Positions 8,654-15,343 of a DNA stretch of 64,000 bases are shown here, one piece after another; within the stretch, counting starts at the first letter, position 1; each line of letters starts with the position of its first letter. Origin of the DNA: an uncultured Clostridia bacterium (GTDB taxonomy: Bacteria; Bacillota; Clostridia; Christensenellales; Borkfalkiaceae). The stretch spans positions 16,077 to 80,076 of the forward strand of contig CANRND010000007.1 of assembly GCA_947631905.1 (NCBI GenBank). The letters run 5' to 3'. The notes beneath the pieces are model-generated. The model did no database searches and was not told the DNA's origin. It saw only the letters and a list, made by a program, of their open reading frames with translations. The position numbers were made by a program, and so were the translations under genes.

Positions 8654-10360
8654 ATGTCTTTCGCCGCCTTTTCCAAAGATTTTACCGCGAATATGTTCAC
8701 AAGCGTGGAAAATCAGTTCATCACAAAATATCTGCCGCAAGTGGACGGCGACGCCGTGCGCGTCTATCTGTACGGACTCTATCTCTGTTCCTTAAAGACG
8801 GATACGGACGCCGAAGCGCTTGCCGCGCTCTTGAAGATCCCCTATCCGAAGCTCCTTGAAATCTTTGATTTCTGGGAAGAATGCGATCTCGTGCATGTCC
8901 TTTCCCGCGCGCCGCTCATGGTGGAATATCTCCCCGTGAACGCCGCCGTGGGCAAGCCCAAGCCCCTGCGGCCCGAAAAGTACGCGGAATTTAACCGCGA
9001 GCTTCTGCGCAGGCTCTCCAAGATCGGCAAAGACCTCAAACCATACGAGATCCGCCGCATTCTCGAATTTCTCGAAAACAACCCGATGGAACAGCAGGCG
9101 TTCTTGCTCGTTGCGGAGTACTGCATCAAAAAGGACGGGGAAAAGGTCACGGCGAACCACATCCTCAACAAGGCGAAAAAACTTTGCGAAGCGCATAAAT
9201 TTACATACGAACAGGTCCAGCTCGACCTTGCCGACTACAACAAAAACGAAAAAACTTTGACGAAGATCTTCTCCCTGCTCGGCATCTACCGCAAGCCGCA
9301 GGAGGAGGACTATGAGTTCCTCGAAGAGCGGCTCGCCCGCGGCACGGAACCCGCCGCGGCTATCGCCTGCGCGGGAACGCTCAAAAAAGGCACGCTCGCA
9401 AGCCTCGGCATGCTTCTCGACGAGCTGGAAGAAAAGGGGCTTCACACCAAAGCCGAAGCGGAAGAATATCTTGCAAAGCGGCAGGAACGCACCGATCTCG
9501 TGTACAAAGTGGCGCGCAAGCTGGGGGTAAAAGTGCAAAATCCCCGCGCCTACATCGAAACTTACGCCGAAAAATGGACGGAACGGGGGTACGACGAAGA
9601 GAGCCTGCTTTTGCTTGCGGGACAGGCGTTCAAACTCGGCTACGGGTTCGAAGAATTTGATTCTCTGATCGACAGCCTCTACCGCGGCGGCGTGGTGGAT
9701 GCGGCGGGCGTGAAAGAGTACTGCGCAGGACGGGAGCGCCAGATCAAACTCCTGCGGCAGGCGCGGTCGGTATGCGGCGCGGTGAAGATCAACGCAAGTT
9801 CCCTCGACATGGCGGCGGCATGGCTGAGCTGGAATTTTTCCGAAAGCATGATCCTCGAAGCTGCGAAGCGGAGCGCGGGGGCGGCGGCTCCCCTCTCGTA
9901 CATGAACAAGCTCCTCTCGGAATGGAAGCGCACAGGCGTGTTCACGCCGTCGGAGATCCCCGAGCGGCCCGCGGCGGCCGTCAGGGAGCTGAAAAGCGAA
10001 GCCGCCGTTGCCGCAGACAGGCGGGCAGACAGGGAGCGCTACTATGCGGCTCTCCGACAAAAGGCCGTGGACGGCGCCGAAGCCGTGCGCGCGCGGGCAG
10101 AGCAAGACGGCGCTTTCAAAGCCGCCGACAGCGCCTGCAAAAAAGCGGAGATCGAACTTGCAAAGGCGGAGGTCTTCTCCCCCGATACCGTTCCGGGCAT
10201 CCTCGCAAAACTCGAAGAAAACCAAAAAGCGCGGGCAAACGCGCTCGCGCGGCTCTCTCTTACCGAGGAAGATCTTCTTCCGAAATATCGTTGCGCCAAA
10301 TGCTCGGACACGGGCTTTTTGCCCGACGGCAAGGCGTGCGATTGCTATCCGGATAGCTGA
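8654..10360 (+). CDS. DnaD-domain replication protein with DnaC/DnaI-like zinc motif at the C terminus
   Basis: 568 residues, ATG with Shine-Dalgarno AGAGGAAAG. The N-terminal 100 or so residues (VYLYGLYLCSLKTDTDAEAL) match the winged-helix part of DnaD-like primosome proteins, followed by helical DnaD-type repeats. The last 90 residues change character: a Lys/Glu/Ala-rich helical stretch, then YRCAKCSDTGFLPDGKACDC. This C-x2-C-x-DTG...C-x-C pattern is typical of the N-terminal zinc domain of DnaC/DnaI helicase loaders, which normally precedes an AAA+ ATPase. Here the protein stops right after the motif and no AAA+ gene follows. The likely role is in loading the replicative helicase, but the loader ATPase must be elsewhere or absent. 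Confidence 0.75.
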   Translation: MSFAAFSKDFTANMFTSVENQFITKYLPQVDGDAVRVYLYGLYLCSLKTDTDAEALAALLKIPYPKLLEIFDFWEECDLVHVLSRAPLMVEYLPVNAAVGKPKPLRPEKYAEFNRELLRRLSKIGKDLKPYEIRRILEFLENNPMEQQAFLLVAEYCIKKDGEKVTANHILNKAKKLCEAHKFTYEQVQLDLADYNKNEKTLTKIFSLLGIYRKPQEEDYEFLEERLARGTEPAAAIACAGTLKKGTLASLGMLLDELEEKGLHTKAEAEEYLAKRQERTDLVYKVARKLGVKVQNPRAYIETYAEKWTERGYDEESLLLLAGQAFKLGYGFEEFDSLIDSLYRGGVVDAAGVKEYCAGRERQIKLLRQARSVCGAVKINASSLDMAAAWLSWNFSESMILEAAKRSAGAAAPLSYMNKLLSEWKRTGVFTPSEIPERPAAAVRELKSEAAVAADRRADRERYYAALRQKAVDGAEAVRARAEQDGAFKAADSACKKAEIELAKAEVFSPDTVPGILAKLEENQKARANALARLSLTEEDLLPKYRCAKCSDTGFLPDGKACDCYPDS

Positions 10361-10369
10361 AAAATAGGC

Positions 10370-10414
10370 CTATTATGTCACGCATAGTATTGTTATGTGT
10401 GACATAATACTATG
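10370..10414. repeat. Palindromic intergenic repeat, family TATGTCNNNCATA (2 copies)
   Basis: Two 13-mers in opposite orientation directly after the dnaD stop: TATGTCACGCATA (10374-10386) and TATGTGTGACATA (10394-10406), each nearly self-complementary. The same family occurs four times at 51085-51185. The copies can pair with each other to form a hairpin at the end of the dnaD transcript. Confidence 0.75.
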
Positions 10415-10466
10415 CAAACGGGCAAAAAGCGGGAATTTTTTCGTGGAAAATCCCCGCTTTTTCGGT

Positions 10467-10829
10467 TTATTCGTATTCTCCGTAATCGCGGCGGTCGGAG
10501 GGACCCCCGCGGTAGAAAGGCGGCGGATCGCGCGGCTCAGGGGGCGGCGGAGGCGGGTAATCCCCCCACTTCCCCTTTTTCTTATCCTGCTTGGCGGGTG
10601 CGGAGCGGATCTCCACGAGAACGACGTCCACGCCGATCTTCGTGACGTTTTTCAGATCGATGAAGAGGTCCGCTTTCCCCCAGCGGAATCCCCTCCCGCC
10701 GGGCGCGACGATCCCCTGCACCTTTCCCTCGGGATAGCTGAACACCACGTCGCACACCTTTCCGAGGCGCTTGCCGTCGCAGAGATTGACGACTTCCTTT
10801 TGCTTCAATTCCAAAAAACTCGTTTCCAC
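10467..10829 (-). CDS. YlmC/YmxH-family PRC-barrel sporulation protein
   Basis: 120 residues from a GTG start. Residues 1-80 form a PRC-barrel-like domain (LKQKEVVNLCDGKRLGKVCD, then VQGIVAPG and DLFIDLKNVTKIG), as in the YlmC/YmxH family found in endospore formers. The last 40 residues are a proline- and charge-rich tail (PPPPPPEPRDPP) that is unusual for the family. No Shine-Dalgarno precedes the GTG; instead TAGAAT lies exactly 6 nt upstream, suggesting a leaderless or alternative-start message. It is divergent from sigG, which fits a sporulation setting. Confidence 0.85.
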   Translation of the reverse strand: METSFLELKQKEVVNLCDGKRLGKVCDVVFSYPEGKVQGIVAPGGRGFRWGKADLFIDLKNVTKIGVDVVLVEIRSAPAKQDKKKGKWGDYPPPPPPEPRDPPPFYRGGPSDRRDYGEYE

Positions 10830-10873
10830 GCTATCATTCTATGCGGCGAAGAAAAAAAAGTTTCTGCTATACG

Positions 10874-10903
10874 GCATAAAAGCGCGCAAGGTTGCGGATA
10901 CTT
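10874..10903 (+). promoter_or_regulatory. Possible forespore-type (sigma-F/sigma-G) promoter of sigG
   Basis: GCATA (10874-10878), 18 nt, GATACTT (10897-10903) resembles the sigma-G consensus (GHATR, 17-18 nt, CATNHTA) with two mismatches in the -10. Known biology: sigG is transcribed by sigma-F and then by sigma-G itself. This is weak pattern evidence only. Confidence 0.35.
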
Positions 10904-10935
10904 TTAATCCGAGGGCTACATAAGGAGGAACGAAA

Positions 10936-11706
10936 ATGCTTCAAAAGGTGGTGATATGCGGCGTAGACACGTCGGGGCTTCCGAAACTTACGGCGGAAGA
11001 GAACGAGTCGCTCATGCGGGCGCTCAAAGCGGGCGATGAAAAGGCACGGGAAAAATTCATCATCGGCAACATGCGCCTCGTACTCTCCCTCGTGAAGCGG
11101 TTCTGGGCAAAGAACGCGGGCGCGGACGACGTGTTCCAGGCGGGCTGTGTGGGGCTTATCAAGGCGATCGATCACTTCGATCTCAAATTCAACGTCAAAT
11201 TTTCGACATACGCCGTGCCGATGATCTTAGGCGAGATCAAGCGGTACCTGCGCGACGGGAACTCCCTGCGCGTGAGCCGCTCCATCCGCGACACCGCCTA
11301 CCGCATCCTCAAAGTGCGCGAGGGGCTGGAAGAGCGGGACGAGGAGGCGACCATCGAGCGCATCGCCGCCGAGATGCAGGTGCAGGAGCGCGAAGTGGTG
11401 TATGCGCTCGACGCGATCTCCGATCCCGTGTCCATTTACGACCCCGTCTACAACAAGTCGGGCGACACTTTGGAGCTTTTGGACCAGCTTTGCGATGAGA
11501 CCCAGAGCGACGAGATCTGGACGGAACGGGTCGCCCTGCGGGAGGCAATCGCACGCCTTTCGGAGCGGGAGCGGAAAATTTTGCAGCTTCGGTACTTCGA
11601 GGGAAAGACGCAGACGGAGATCTCGGCGGAGGTCGGCATCTCGCAGGCGCAGGTGTCCCGCCTCGAAAAGAACGCCATCGGGAGCATCCGCAAGGAAATC
11701 GGCTGA
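10936..11706 (+). CDS. sigG: RNA polymerase sporulation sigma factor, sigma-G type
   Basis: 256 residues with a perfect Shine-Dalgarno (AAGGAGGAAC). The N terminus KVVICGVDTSGLPKLT carries the sigma-G signature V-TS-LP-L. Region 2 (NMRLVLSLVKRF, DDVFQAGCVGLIKAIDHFD), region 3, and region 4 (LSERERKILQLRYFEGKTQTEISAEVGISQAQVSRLE, quoted here only as a span) are complete. Sigma-G drives late forespore gene expression. In most Clostridia it sits right after sigE in the same direction; here it is on the opposite strand and separated from sigE by two genes. Confidence 0.96.
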   Translation: MLQKVVICGVDTSGLPKLTAEENESLMRALKAGDEKAREKFIIGNMRLVLSLVKRFWAKNAGADDVFQAGCVGLIKAIDHFDLKFNVKFSTYAVPMILGEIKRYLRDGNSLRVSRSIRDTAYRILKVREGLEERDEEATIERIAAEMQVQEREVVYALDAISDPVSIYDPVYNKSGDTLELLDQLCDETQSDEIWTERVALREAIARLSERERKILQLRYFEGKTQTEISAEVGISQAQVSRLEKNAIGSIRKEIG

Positions 11707-11718
11707 CCGCAGACAATA

Positions 11719-11764
11719 CGGCCGCCGCCGAGGCATTTTGCCTCGGCGGCGGCCGTTTTATTTT
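11719..11764. terminator. Intrinsic terminator after sigG (convergent, may serve both strands)
   Basis: A 16-bp GC-rich stem, CGGCCGCCGCCGAGGC with its complement around TTTT, followed by TTTTATTTT on the plus strand. Confidence 0.9.
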
Positions 11765-11769
11765 CGCAT

Positions 11770-11955
11770 TTATTCTTTTACAAACAGTTTACAGCCCGCA
11801 CGCAAGAATTCTTCGATCTTTTCTTTCAGCCGCTTTTCGCTCACATTCAGCCGCACGGAAAGACATTGCAGGCAGAGCGCCTCCCCGTCCGCCAAAAACT
11901 TCTTGCTCAGTCCCATTTCGTTGTAAGTGAGCGGCTTTCCGCAGACGCAATTCAT
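11770..11955 (-). CDS. Small zinc-ribbon-like protein
   Basis: 61 residues from the ATG at 11955; a GTG at 11979 would overlap the upstream gene. It begins MNCVCGKPLTYNEMGLSKKF and has a second pair in CLQCL, giving C-x-C...C-x2-C, a likely single zinc site, followed by a helical segment (SVRLNVSEKRLKEKIEEFL). Small uncharacterised proteins of this form are common in Clostridia. The function is unknown. It is 7 bp after the alpha-galactosidase stop, so the two are co-transcribed. Confidence 0.75.
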   Translation of the reverse strand: MNCVCGKPLTYNEMGLSKKFLADGEALCLQCLSVRLNVSEKRLKEKIEEFLRAGCKLFVKE

Positions 11956-11962
11956 CTGTCTT

Positions 11963-13078
11963 TCACCGAAAGCCGCCACACGGCGCAGTTATGGGGGCAA
12001 GTTCCTTGCAGAGTACGCCGTTCACCGCACGCACGGGCGCGTTCGTGTATGCCTCCACGCCGACGAGTGTCTTTCCGCTGAATTCGGGTACGCCGACGTC
12101 GTCCGCGGTGACCCAAAGATTCGCACCGCCGTCCGAAAGGTTGAAAAACCCTACCGCAATGTCGCCGTTCGCCAAAAGCCGCACAAAAATCGTCCAGTCC
12201 TCGTTTTCCCAGTTACGGAACAAATACGGGCGGTTGCCGCGTTCGTCTTTTGCGATCGAGAGAAGAACGGGGTCGGTCAGAATTGCTTTCGTCGTCTTGT
12301 CCATGTTCCGAACGTCGCAACCGATCATGAGCGGAGAGGCAAGCATGCACCACGCCGCAAAATGCAGGCGGTATTCGTCATCCGTGCAACCCTGTAATCC
12401 CACGTGTCCCTTGCCGTGCATACCCACAATGAGCATGTCCATATCGTTGAAGCACCCCGCGCCGCCATAGGGCAGAATGGCGTATTGCTGCTTGATAATG
12501 CTCTTGACGGAATCCCACGTGTCCACGATGTCCCCCGTCGAGCGCCAGATGTTTGCACCTGTGGTCCCGATCCACTCGTGGGTGTTGTCCGCCCCCCAGC
12601 TGCAACCGCTGAATAAAATATCTCTGCCGCAACCCGCAAGCGCCGCGCCCATACGGCGATACAGCGTCTTTCCGTCGAGCGAGAAAGGCTTGAAGCAGTA
12701 ATCGTATTTGAGATAGTCCACTCCCCAAAGGGCAAAGGCGCGTGCATCGGAAAACTCGCGGTTGAGGCTCGCGGGATAGCAGGCGCAGGTCATGCCGCCG
12801 CAACAGGAATACATGCCGAATTTCAGCCCCATTTTATGAAGTTCGTCGGCAACATACTTCATTCCGTGGGGAAATTTTTCGGGATCGGGTACAAGCTCGC
12901 CCGCCTTGTTGCGCTCGCGGAGCGACCAACAATCGTCTACGACGACATATTCATAGCCCGCCTCTTTCAGACCCGAAGAGACGAGCTTTTCTGCCGAGGA
13001 AAGTACGAGTTCCTCGTTGATCTTCTCGGCAAAGGTGTTCCAGCTATTCCAGCCCATGGGCGGAACGTTTTTGATCAT
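11963..13078 (-). CDS. Alpha-galactosidase, glycoside hydrolase family 27
   Basis: 371 residues from the ATG at 13078, with GGAG at good spacing. It starts MIKNVPPMGWNSWNTF, the GH27 signature. YLKYDYC carries the nucleophile Asp (about residue 126), and RSTGDIVDTW carries the acid/base Asp (about residue 183). GH27 enzymes release terminal alpha-galactose from oligosaccharides such as raffinose or melibiose. No signal peptide is present, so it acts on imported sugars. It has its own sigma-A promoter and is the only sugar hydrolase in the window, lodged between sporulation sigma genes. Confidence 0.93.
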   Translation of the reverse strand: MIKNVPPMGWNSWNTFAEKINEELVLSSAEKLVSSGLKEAGYEYVVVDDCWSLRERNKAGELVPDPEKFPHGMKYVADELHKMGLKFGMYSCCGGMTCACYPASLNREFSDARAFALWGVDYLKYDYCFKPFSLDGKTLYRRMGAALAGCGRDILFSGCSWGADNTHEWIGTTGANIWRSTGDIVDTWDSVKSIIKQQYAILPYGGAGCFNDMDMLIVGMHGKGHVGLQGCTDDEYRLHFAAWCMLASPLMIGCDVRNMDKTTKAILTDPVLLSIAKDERGNRPYLFRNWENEDWTIFVRLLANGDIAVGFFNLSDGGANLWVTADDVGVPEFSGKTLVGVEAYTNAPVRAVNGVLCKELAPITAPCGGFR

Positions 13079-13100
13079 CCTCTTTCTCCGTTTTTTCTTT

Positions 13101-13129
13101 ATTATAACAGAGCGCGAAAAAAGACGCAA
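13101..13129 (-). promoter_or_regulatory. Sigma-A promoter of the alpha-galactosidase gene
   Basis: Minus strand TTGCGT (13129-13124), 17 nt, TATAAT (13106-13101). +1 is near 13094, leaving a 16-nt leader that contains the GGAG site. It lies in the 56-bp gap after sigE. Confidence 0.75.
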
Positions 13130-13134
13130 GCAAT

Positions 13135-13845
13135 TCAAACCATCTTGGAAATCTCCCGCTTCAACCGCTCGATGATCTTTTTTTCAAGGCGGGAGATGTA
13201 GCTCTGCGAGATGCCGAGTTCGTCGGCTACGTCCTTTTGGGTCATCTCCTCCCTGCCGCCCAGCCCGAAGCGCATGTACATGATCCTGCGCTCCCGCTCG
13301 GGGAGCTTGCCGAGCGCCTCGGCGAGCAGTTCTTTCTCGACCCCGCTCTCCACGCCGCCGTACACAACGTCGCTGTCCGTGCCGAGTACGTCGGAAAGAA
13401 GCAGTTCGTTCCCCTCGAAATCGGTGTTGAGCGGCTCGTCGAAAGAGACCTCGCTTTTGAGCTTCACGGTGCGGCGGAGATACATCAGAATTTCGTTTTC
13501 GATGCAACGGGAAGCATAGGTTGCGAGCTTGATGTTCTTGTCCGTGCGGAAAGAATTGATCGCCTTGATCAGCCCGATGGTGCCGATGGAGATGAGATCG
13601 TCGGGGTCCACGCCCGTGTTTTCGAACTTGCGGGAAATGTAGACAACGAGCCGCAGATTGTGTTCGATGAGCTTTGCCTTGATCGCTTCCTGCTCCTCCC
13701 CCTCTTCGAGCTTTTTGAGCATTTCCGCCTCTTCCTCGGCGGAGAGCGGCAAGGGCAGCGCCTCGCTCCCGCAGAGGTAGTGAACGACGTTCTCGTTCCC
13801 CGTGATCTTTCTGATCCATTCTTTCAGCAACAACAAAAGTTTCAT
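13135..13845 (-). CDS. sigE: RNA polymerase sporulation sigma factor, sigma-E type
   Basis: 236 residues. The N-terminal 25 or so residues ([20 protein letters not shown]) form the membrane-associating pro-sequence removed by SpoIIGA. YYLxGSEALPxPL-type text ([15 protein letters not shown]) is diagnostic of sigma-E. Region 2 ([35 protein letters not shown]) and region 4 ([21 protein letters not shown] as a span) are intact. Sigma-E runs early mother-cell transcription. The ATG overlaps the spoIIGA stop, the normal coupled spoIIGA-sigE arrangement. Confidence 0.97.
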   Translation of the reverse strand: MKLLLLLKEWIRKITGNENVVHYLCGSEALPLPLSAEEEAEMLKKLEEGEEQEAIKAKLIEHNLRLVVYISRKFENTGVDPDDLISIGTIGLIKAINSFRTDKNIKLATYASRCIENEILMYLRRTVKLKSEVSFDEPLNTDFEGNELLLSDVLGTDSDVVYGGVESGVEKELLAEALGKLPERERRIMYMRFGLGGREEMTQKDVADELGISQSYISRLEKKIIERLKREISKMV

Positions 13846-14627
13846 ATATTCTCCTCAAACGAAGTATGCAAGATGACGGAATATTCTTTGGACTCCACGT
13901 CCCCCACCGTAAAATACACTTTTTTGTTGACTTTCCCCCCGAGTTCGAGGCTGTCGCAGACGAACACGGGCGAAACCCTGCTTCCGTTCACGGTGGAAAT
14001 GCGGAGCCTGCCCACGGGCGGCGACCCCGAAAAGAGCGCCAGCGCGCCGAGCGCCGACACCACGCAGACGGGCTTTCCGCGGAAAGAGAGGCGGTTTCCG
14101 CTGTCCGCAAGTCCAGTCCAGCGCACCGTGTGCCGCCCTACCGTCATGCGGCAGGGGAAAAGGTCTTTCATGCGCCGCCTGTGGCGGTAAAAGGCGCGCG
14201 AGGCTTTGGTGACGGCGATGAGCAAGATCCCGCCGCCTGCGAGGACGAGCGCGACGGGCGCGCCCTCCACGAGGTAGCCCTCCCCCTCCGCGTAGGAGAC
14301 GCCGCAAAAAGAATATACGGCGACGAGCATTCCGCCGAGGACGAAAGTGAGCGCAAAGAACGCGCAGGCGACGATGAGGCTTGTTTTCAGCCCTCCTTTG
14401 GCGGCGATGAGCGCGAGGATCGCCCCGCCCGCAAATTTGACGAGATAGACGAGCGGCGCGGGCAGGGAAAACAGAGGAAAGAGCAACGCCTCTCCCGCGC
14501 CCGCCGCGGCCGCCAAAATGAGGCGCAGAGGACGGACTTCCGCGCGCGCGCATTTGAGCGCGAGATAGAGCAACAGACCGTCGATCAAAAAGTTTTCGGC
14601 AAAAGCGATTTCGATGTAAACGGTCAT
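13842..14627 (-). CDS. spoIIGA: Sporulation sigma-E factor processing peptidase SpoIIGA
   Basis: 261 residues. The N-terminal half has about five hydrophobic segments from [20 protein letters not shown] onwards; the C-terminal half is the aspartic protease domain with the catalytic motif GLADSGNRL (Asp near residue 175, DSGN in place of the commoner DTGN). It cleaves pro-sigma-E in the mother cell after a signal from SpoIIR. A Shine-Dalgarno GGGGG precedes the ATG. Upstream, TATAAT (14655-14650) has no recognisable -35 at 17 nt, as expected for an activator-dependent (Spo0A-type) promoter, although I see no clear 0A box. Confidence 0.93.
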   Translation of the reverse strand: MTVYIEIAFAENFLIDGLLLYLALKCARAEVRPLRLILAAAAGAGEALLFPLFSLPAPLVYLVKFAGGAILALIAAKGGLKTSLIVACAFFALTFVLGGMLVAVYSFCGVSYAEGEGYLVEGAPVALVLAGGGILLIAVTKASRAFYRHRRRMKDLFPCRMTVGRHTVRWTGLADSGNRLSFRGKPVCVVSALGALALFSGSPPVGRLRISTVNGSRVSPVFVCDSLELGGKVNKKVYFTVGDVESKEYSVILHTSFEENI

Positions 14628-14761
14628 ACCGCGCCCCCTTTGTGCAAGTATTATAACTTGATAGAAAAGGAGAAGAGTGGCTTTCTACGTCGCAGAGGCG
14701 CGAAATTTGGCTTGCCACTCCATGCAATTTTTTGCGCACGAAATCTACAAATTTACCGAAG

Positions 14762-14801
14762 TTATCCACAAATTGTCCACATTATTCCATGGTTTTCCAC
14801 T
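14762..14801 (+). promoter_or_regulatory. Cluster of DnaA-box-like sites
   Basis: TTATCCACA (14762-14770) is the exact DnaA box consensus. It is followed in the same orientation by TTGTCCACA (14773-14781) and TTTTCCACT (14793-14801). The cluster lies between spoIIGA and tRNA-Arg, outside any gene. Confidence 0.55.
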
Positions 14802-14845
14802 TTTCGGGGAAAAAATTGTGCAAACGGGGCGTTTTTTCTCATATA

Positions 14846-14880
14846 ACACAAGAGTACGCCCGAAAGGCGTACTCTTGTGT
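14846..14880. terminator. Perfect hairpin directly after tRNA-Arg (possible terminator)
   Basis: A 15-bp perfect stem, ACACAAGAGTACGCC with its complement around a 5-nt loop, begins at the base after the tRNA CCA end (minus strand). There is no clear U-run behind it, so it may act as a processing or termination structure. Confidence 0.55.
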
Positions 14881-14957
<77 letters not shown>

Positions 14958-14975
14958 AACTTACTCTGCTATATT

Positions 14976-15004
14976 ATTATAGCTGTTCCGATGCGGTTTG
15001 TCAA
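14976..15004 (-). promoter_or_regulatory. Consensus sigma-A promoter of tRNA-Arg
   Basis: Minus strand TTGACA (15004-14999), 17 nt, TATAAT (14981-14976): a full consensus match. +1 is near 14969, 12 nt before the mature tRNA. Confidence 0.9.
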
Positions 15005-15069
15005 TGATTTTTTGCGGGCAACCAAAATTCCACGCAAAAAATTTTTTGCGGAATTGAGGATGGCGATTT

Positions 15070-15242
15070 CCCCCCTCCCCTACCCCTCCCCCAACAAGTT
15101 GGGGGAGGGCAAGATAAGGCAAGTTTTGAGGCTTGCCTCAACAAGTTGGGGGAGGGCAAGATAAGGCAAAATTGAGGCTTGCCCCAACAAGTTGGGGGAG
15201 GGCGAGATAAAAAAGCAAGGGCAAGATAAGGCAAAATTGAGG
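15070..15242. repeat. C-rich palindromic element followed by a 46-47-bp tandem repeat
   Basis: In the 386-bp gap between tRNA-Arg and the LRR gene. It opens with CCCCCCTCCCCTACCCCTCC and a short palindrome around AACAAGTT. Then units starting CAACAAGTTGGGGGAGGGCA occur at 15092, 15139 and 15185 (47 and 46 bp apart) with a partial fourth near 15219. The same C-rich head is found at 30895. Short ORFs through it are low-complexity and not genes. Confidence 0.8.
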
Positions 15243-15278
15243 GAAAAGACCGCGGCGATTGCGGGGTTTTGATATACC

Positions 15279-15311
15279 AAAAAAGAGAAGCGTGGAGCGC
15301 TTCTCTTTTTT
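15279..15311 (-). terminator. Intrinsic terminator of the LRR surface-protein gene
   Basis: A 14-bp stem, AAAAAAGAGAAGCG with its complement around TGGAG; read on the minus strand it ends in a U6 tract. Confidence 0.9.
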
Positions 15312-15343
15312 GAGTTTTGTTTGGGAGATGTTCCCGTTTGGGA

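Noticed and set aside
14628-14760. Spo0A box upstream of spoIIGA
   Set aside because: No TGNCGAA or its complement was found near the TATAAT box, although activator control is expected from biology.
15092-15242. Regular repeat units near 15.1 kb that could suggest a CRISPR array
   Set aside because: The units are directly adjacent with almost no unique spacer, and no cas gene is nearby; it is a tandem repeat.
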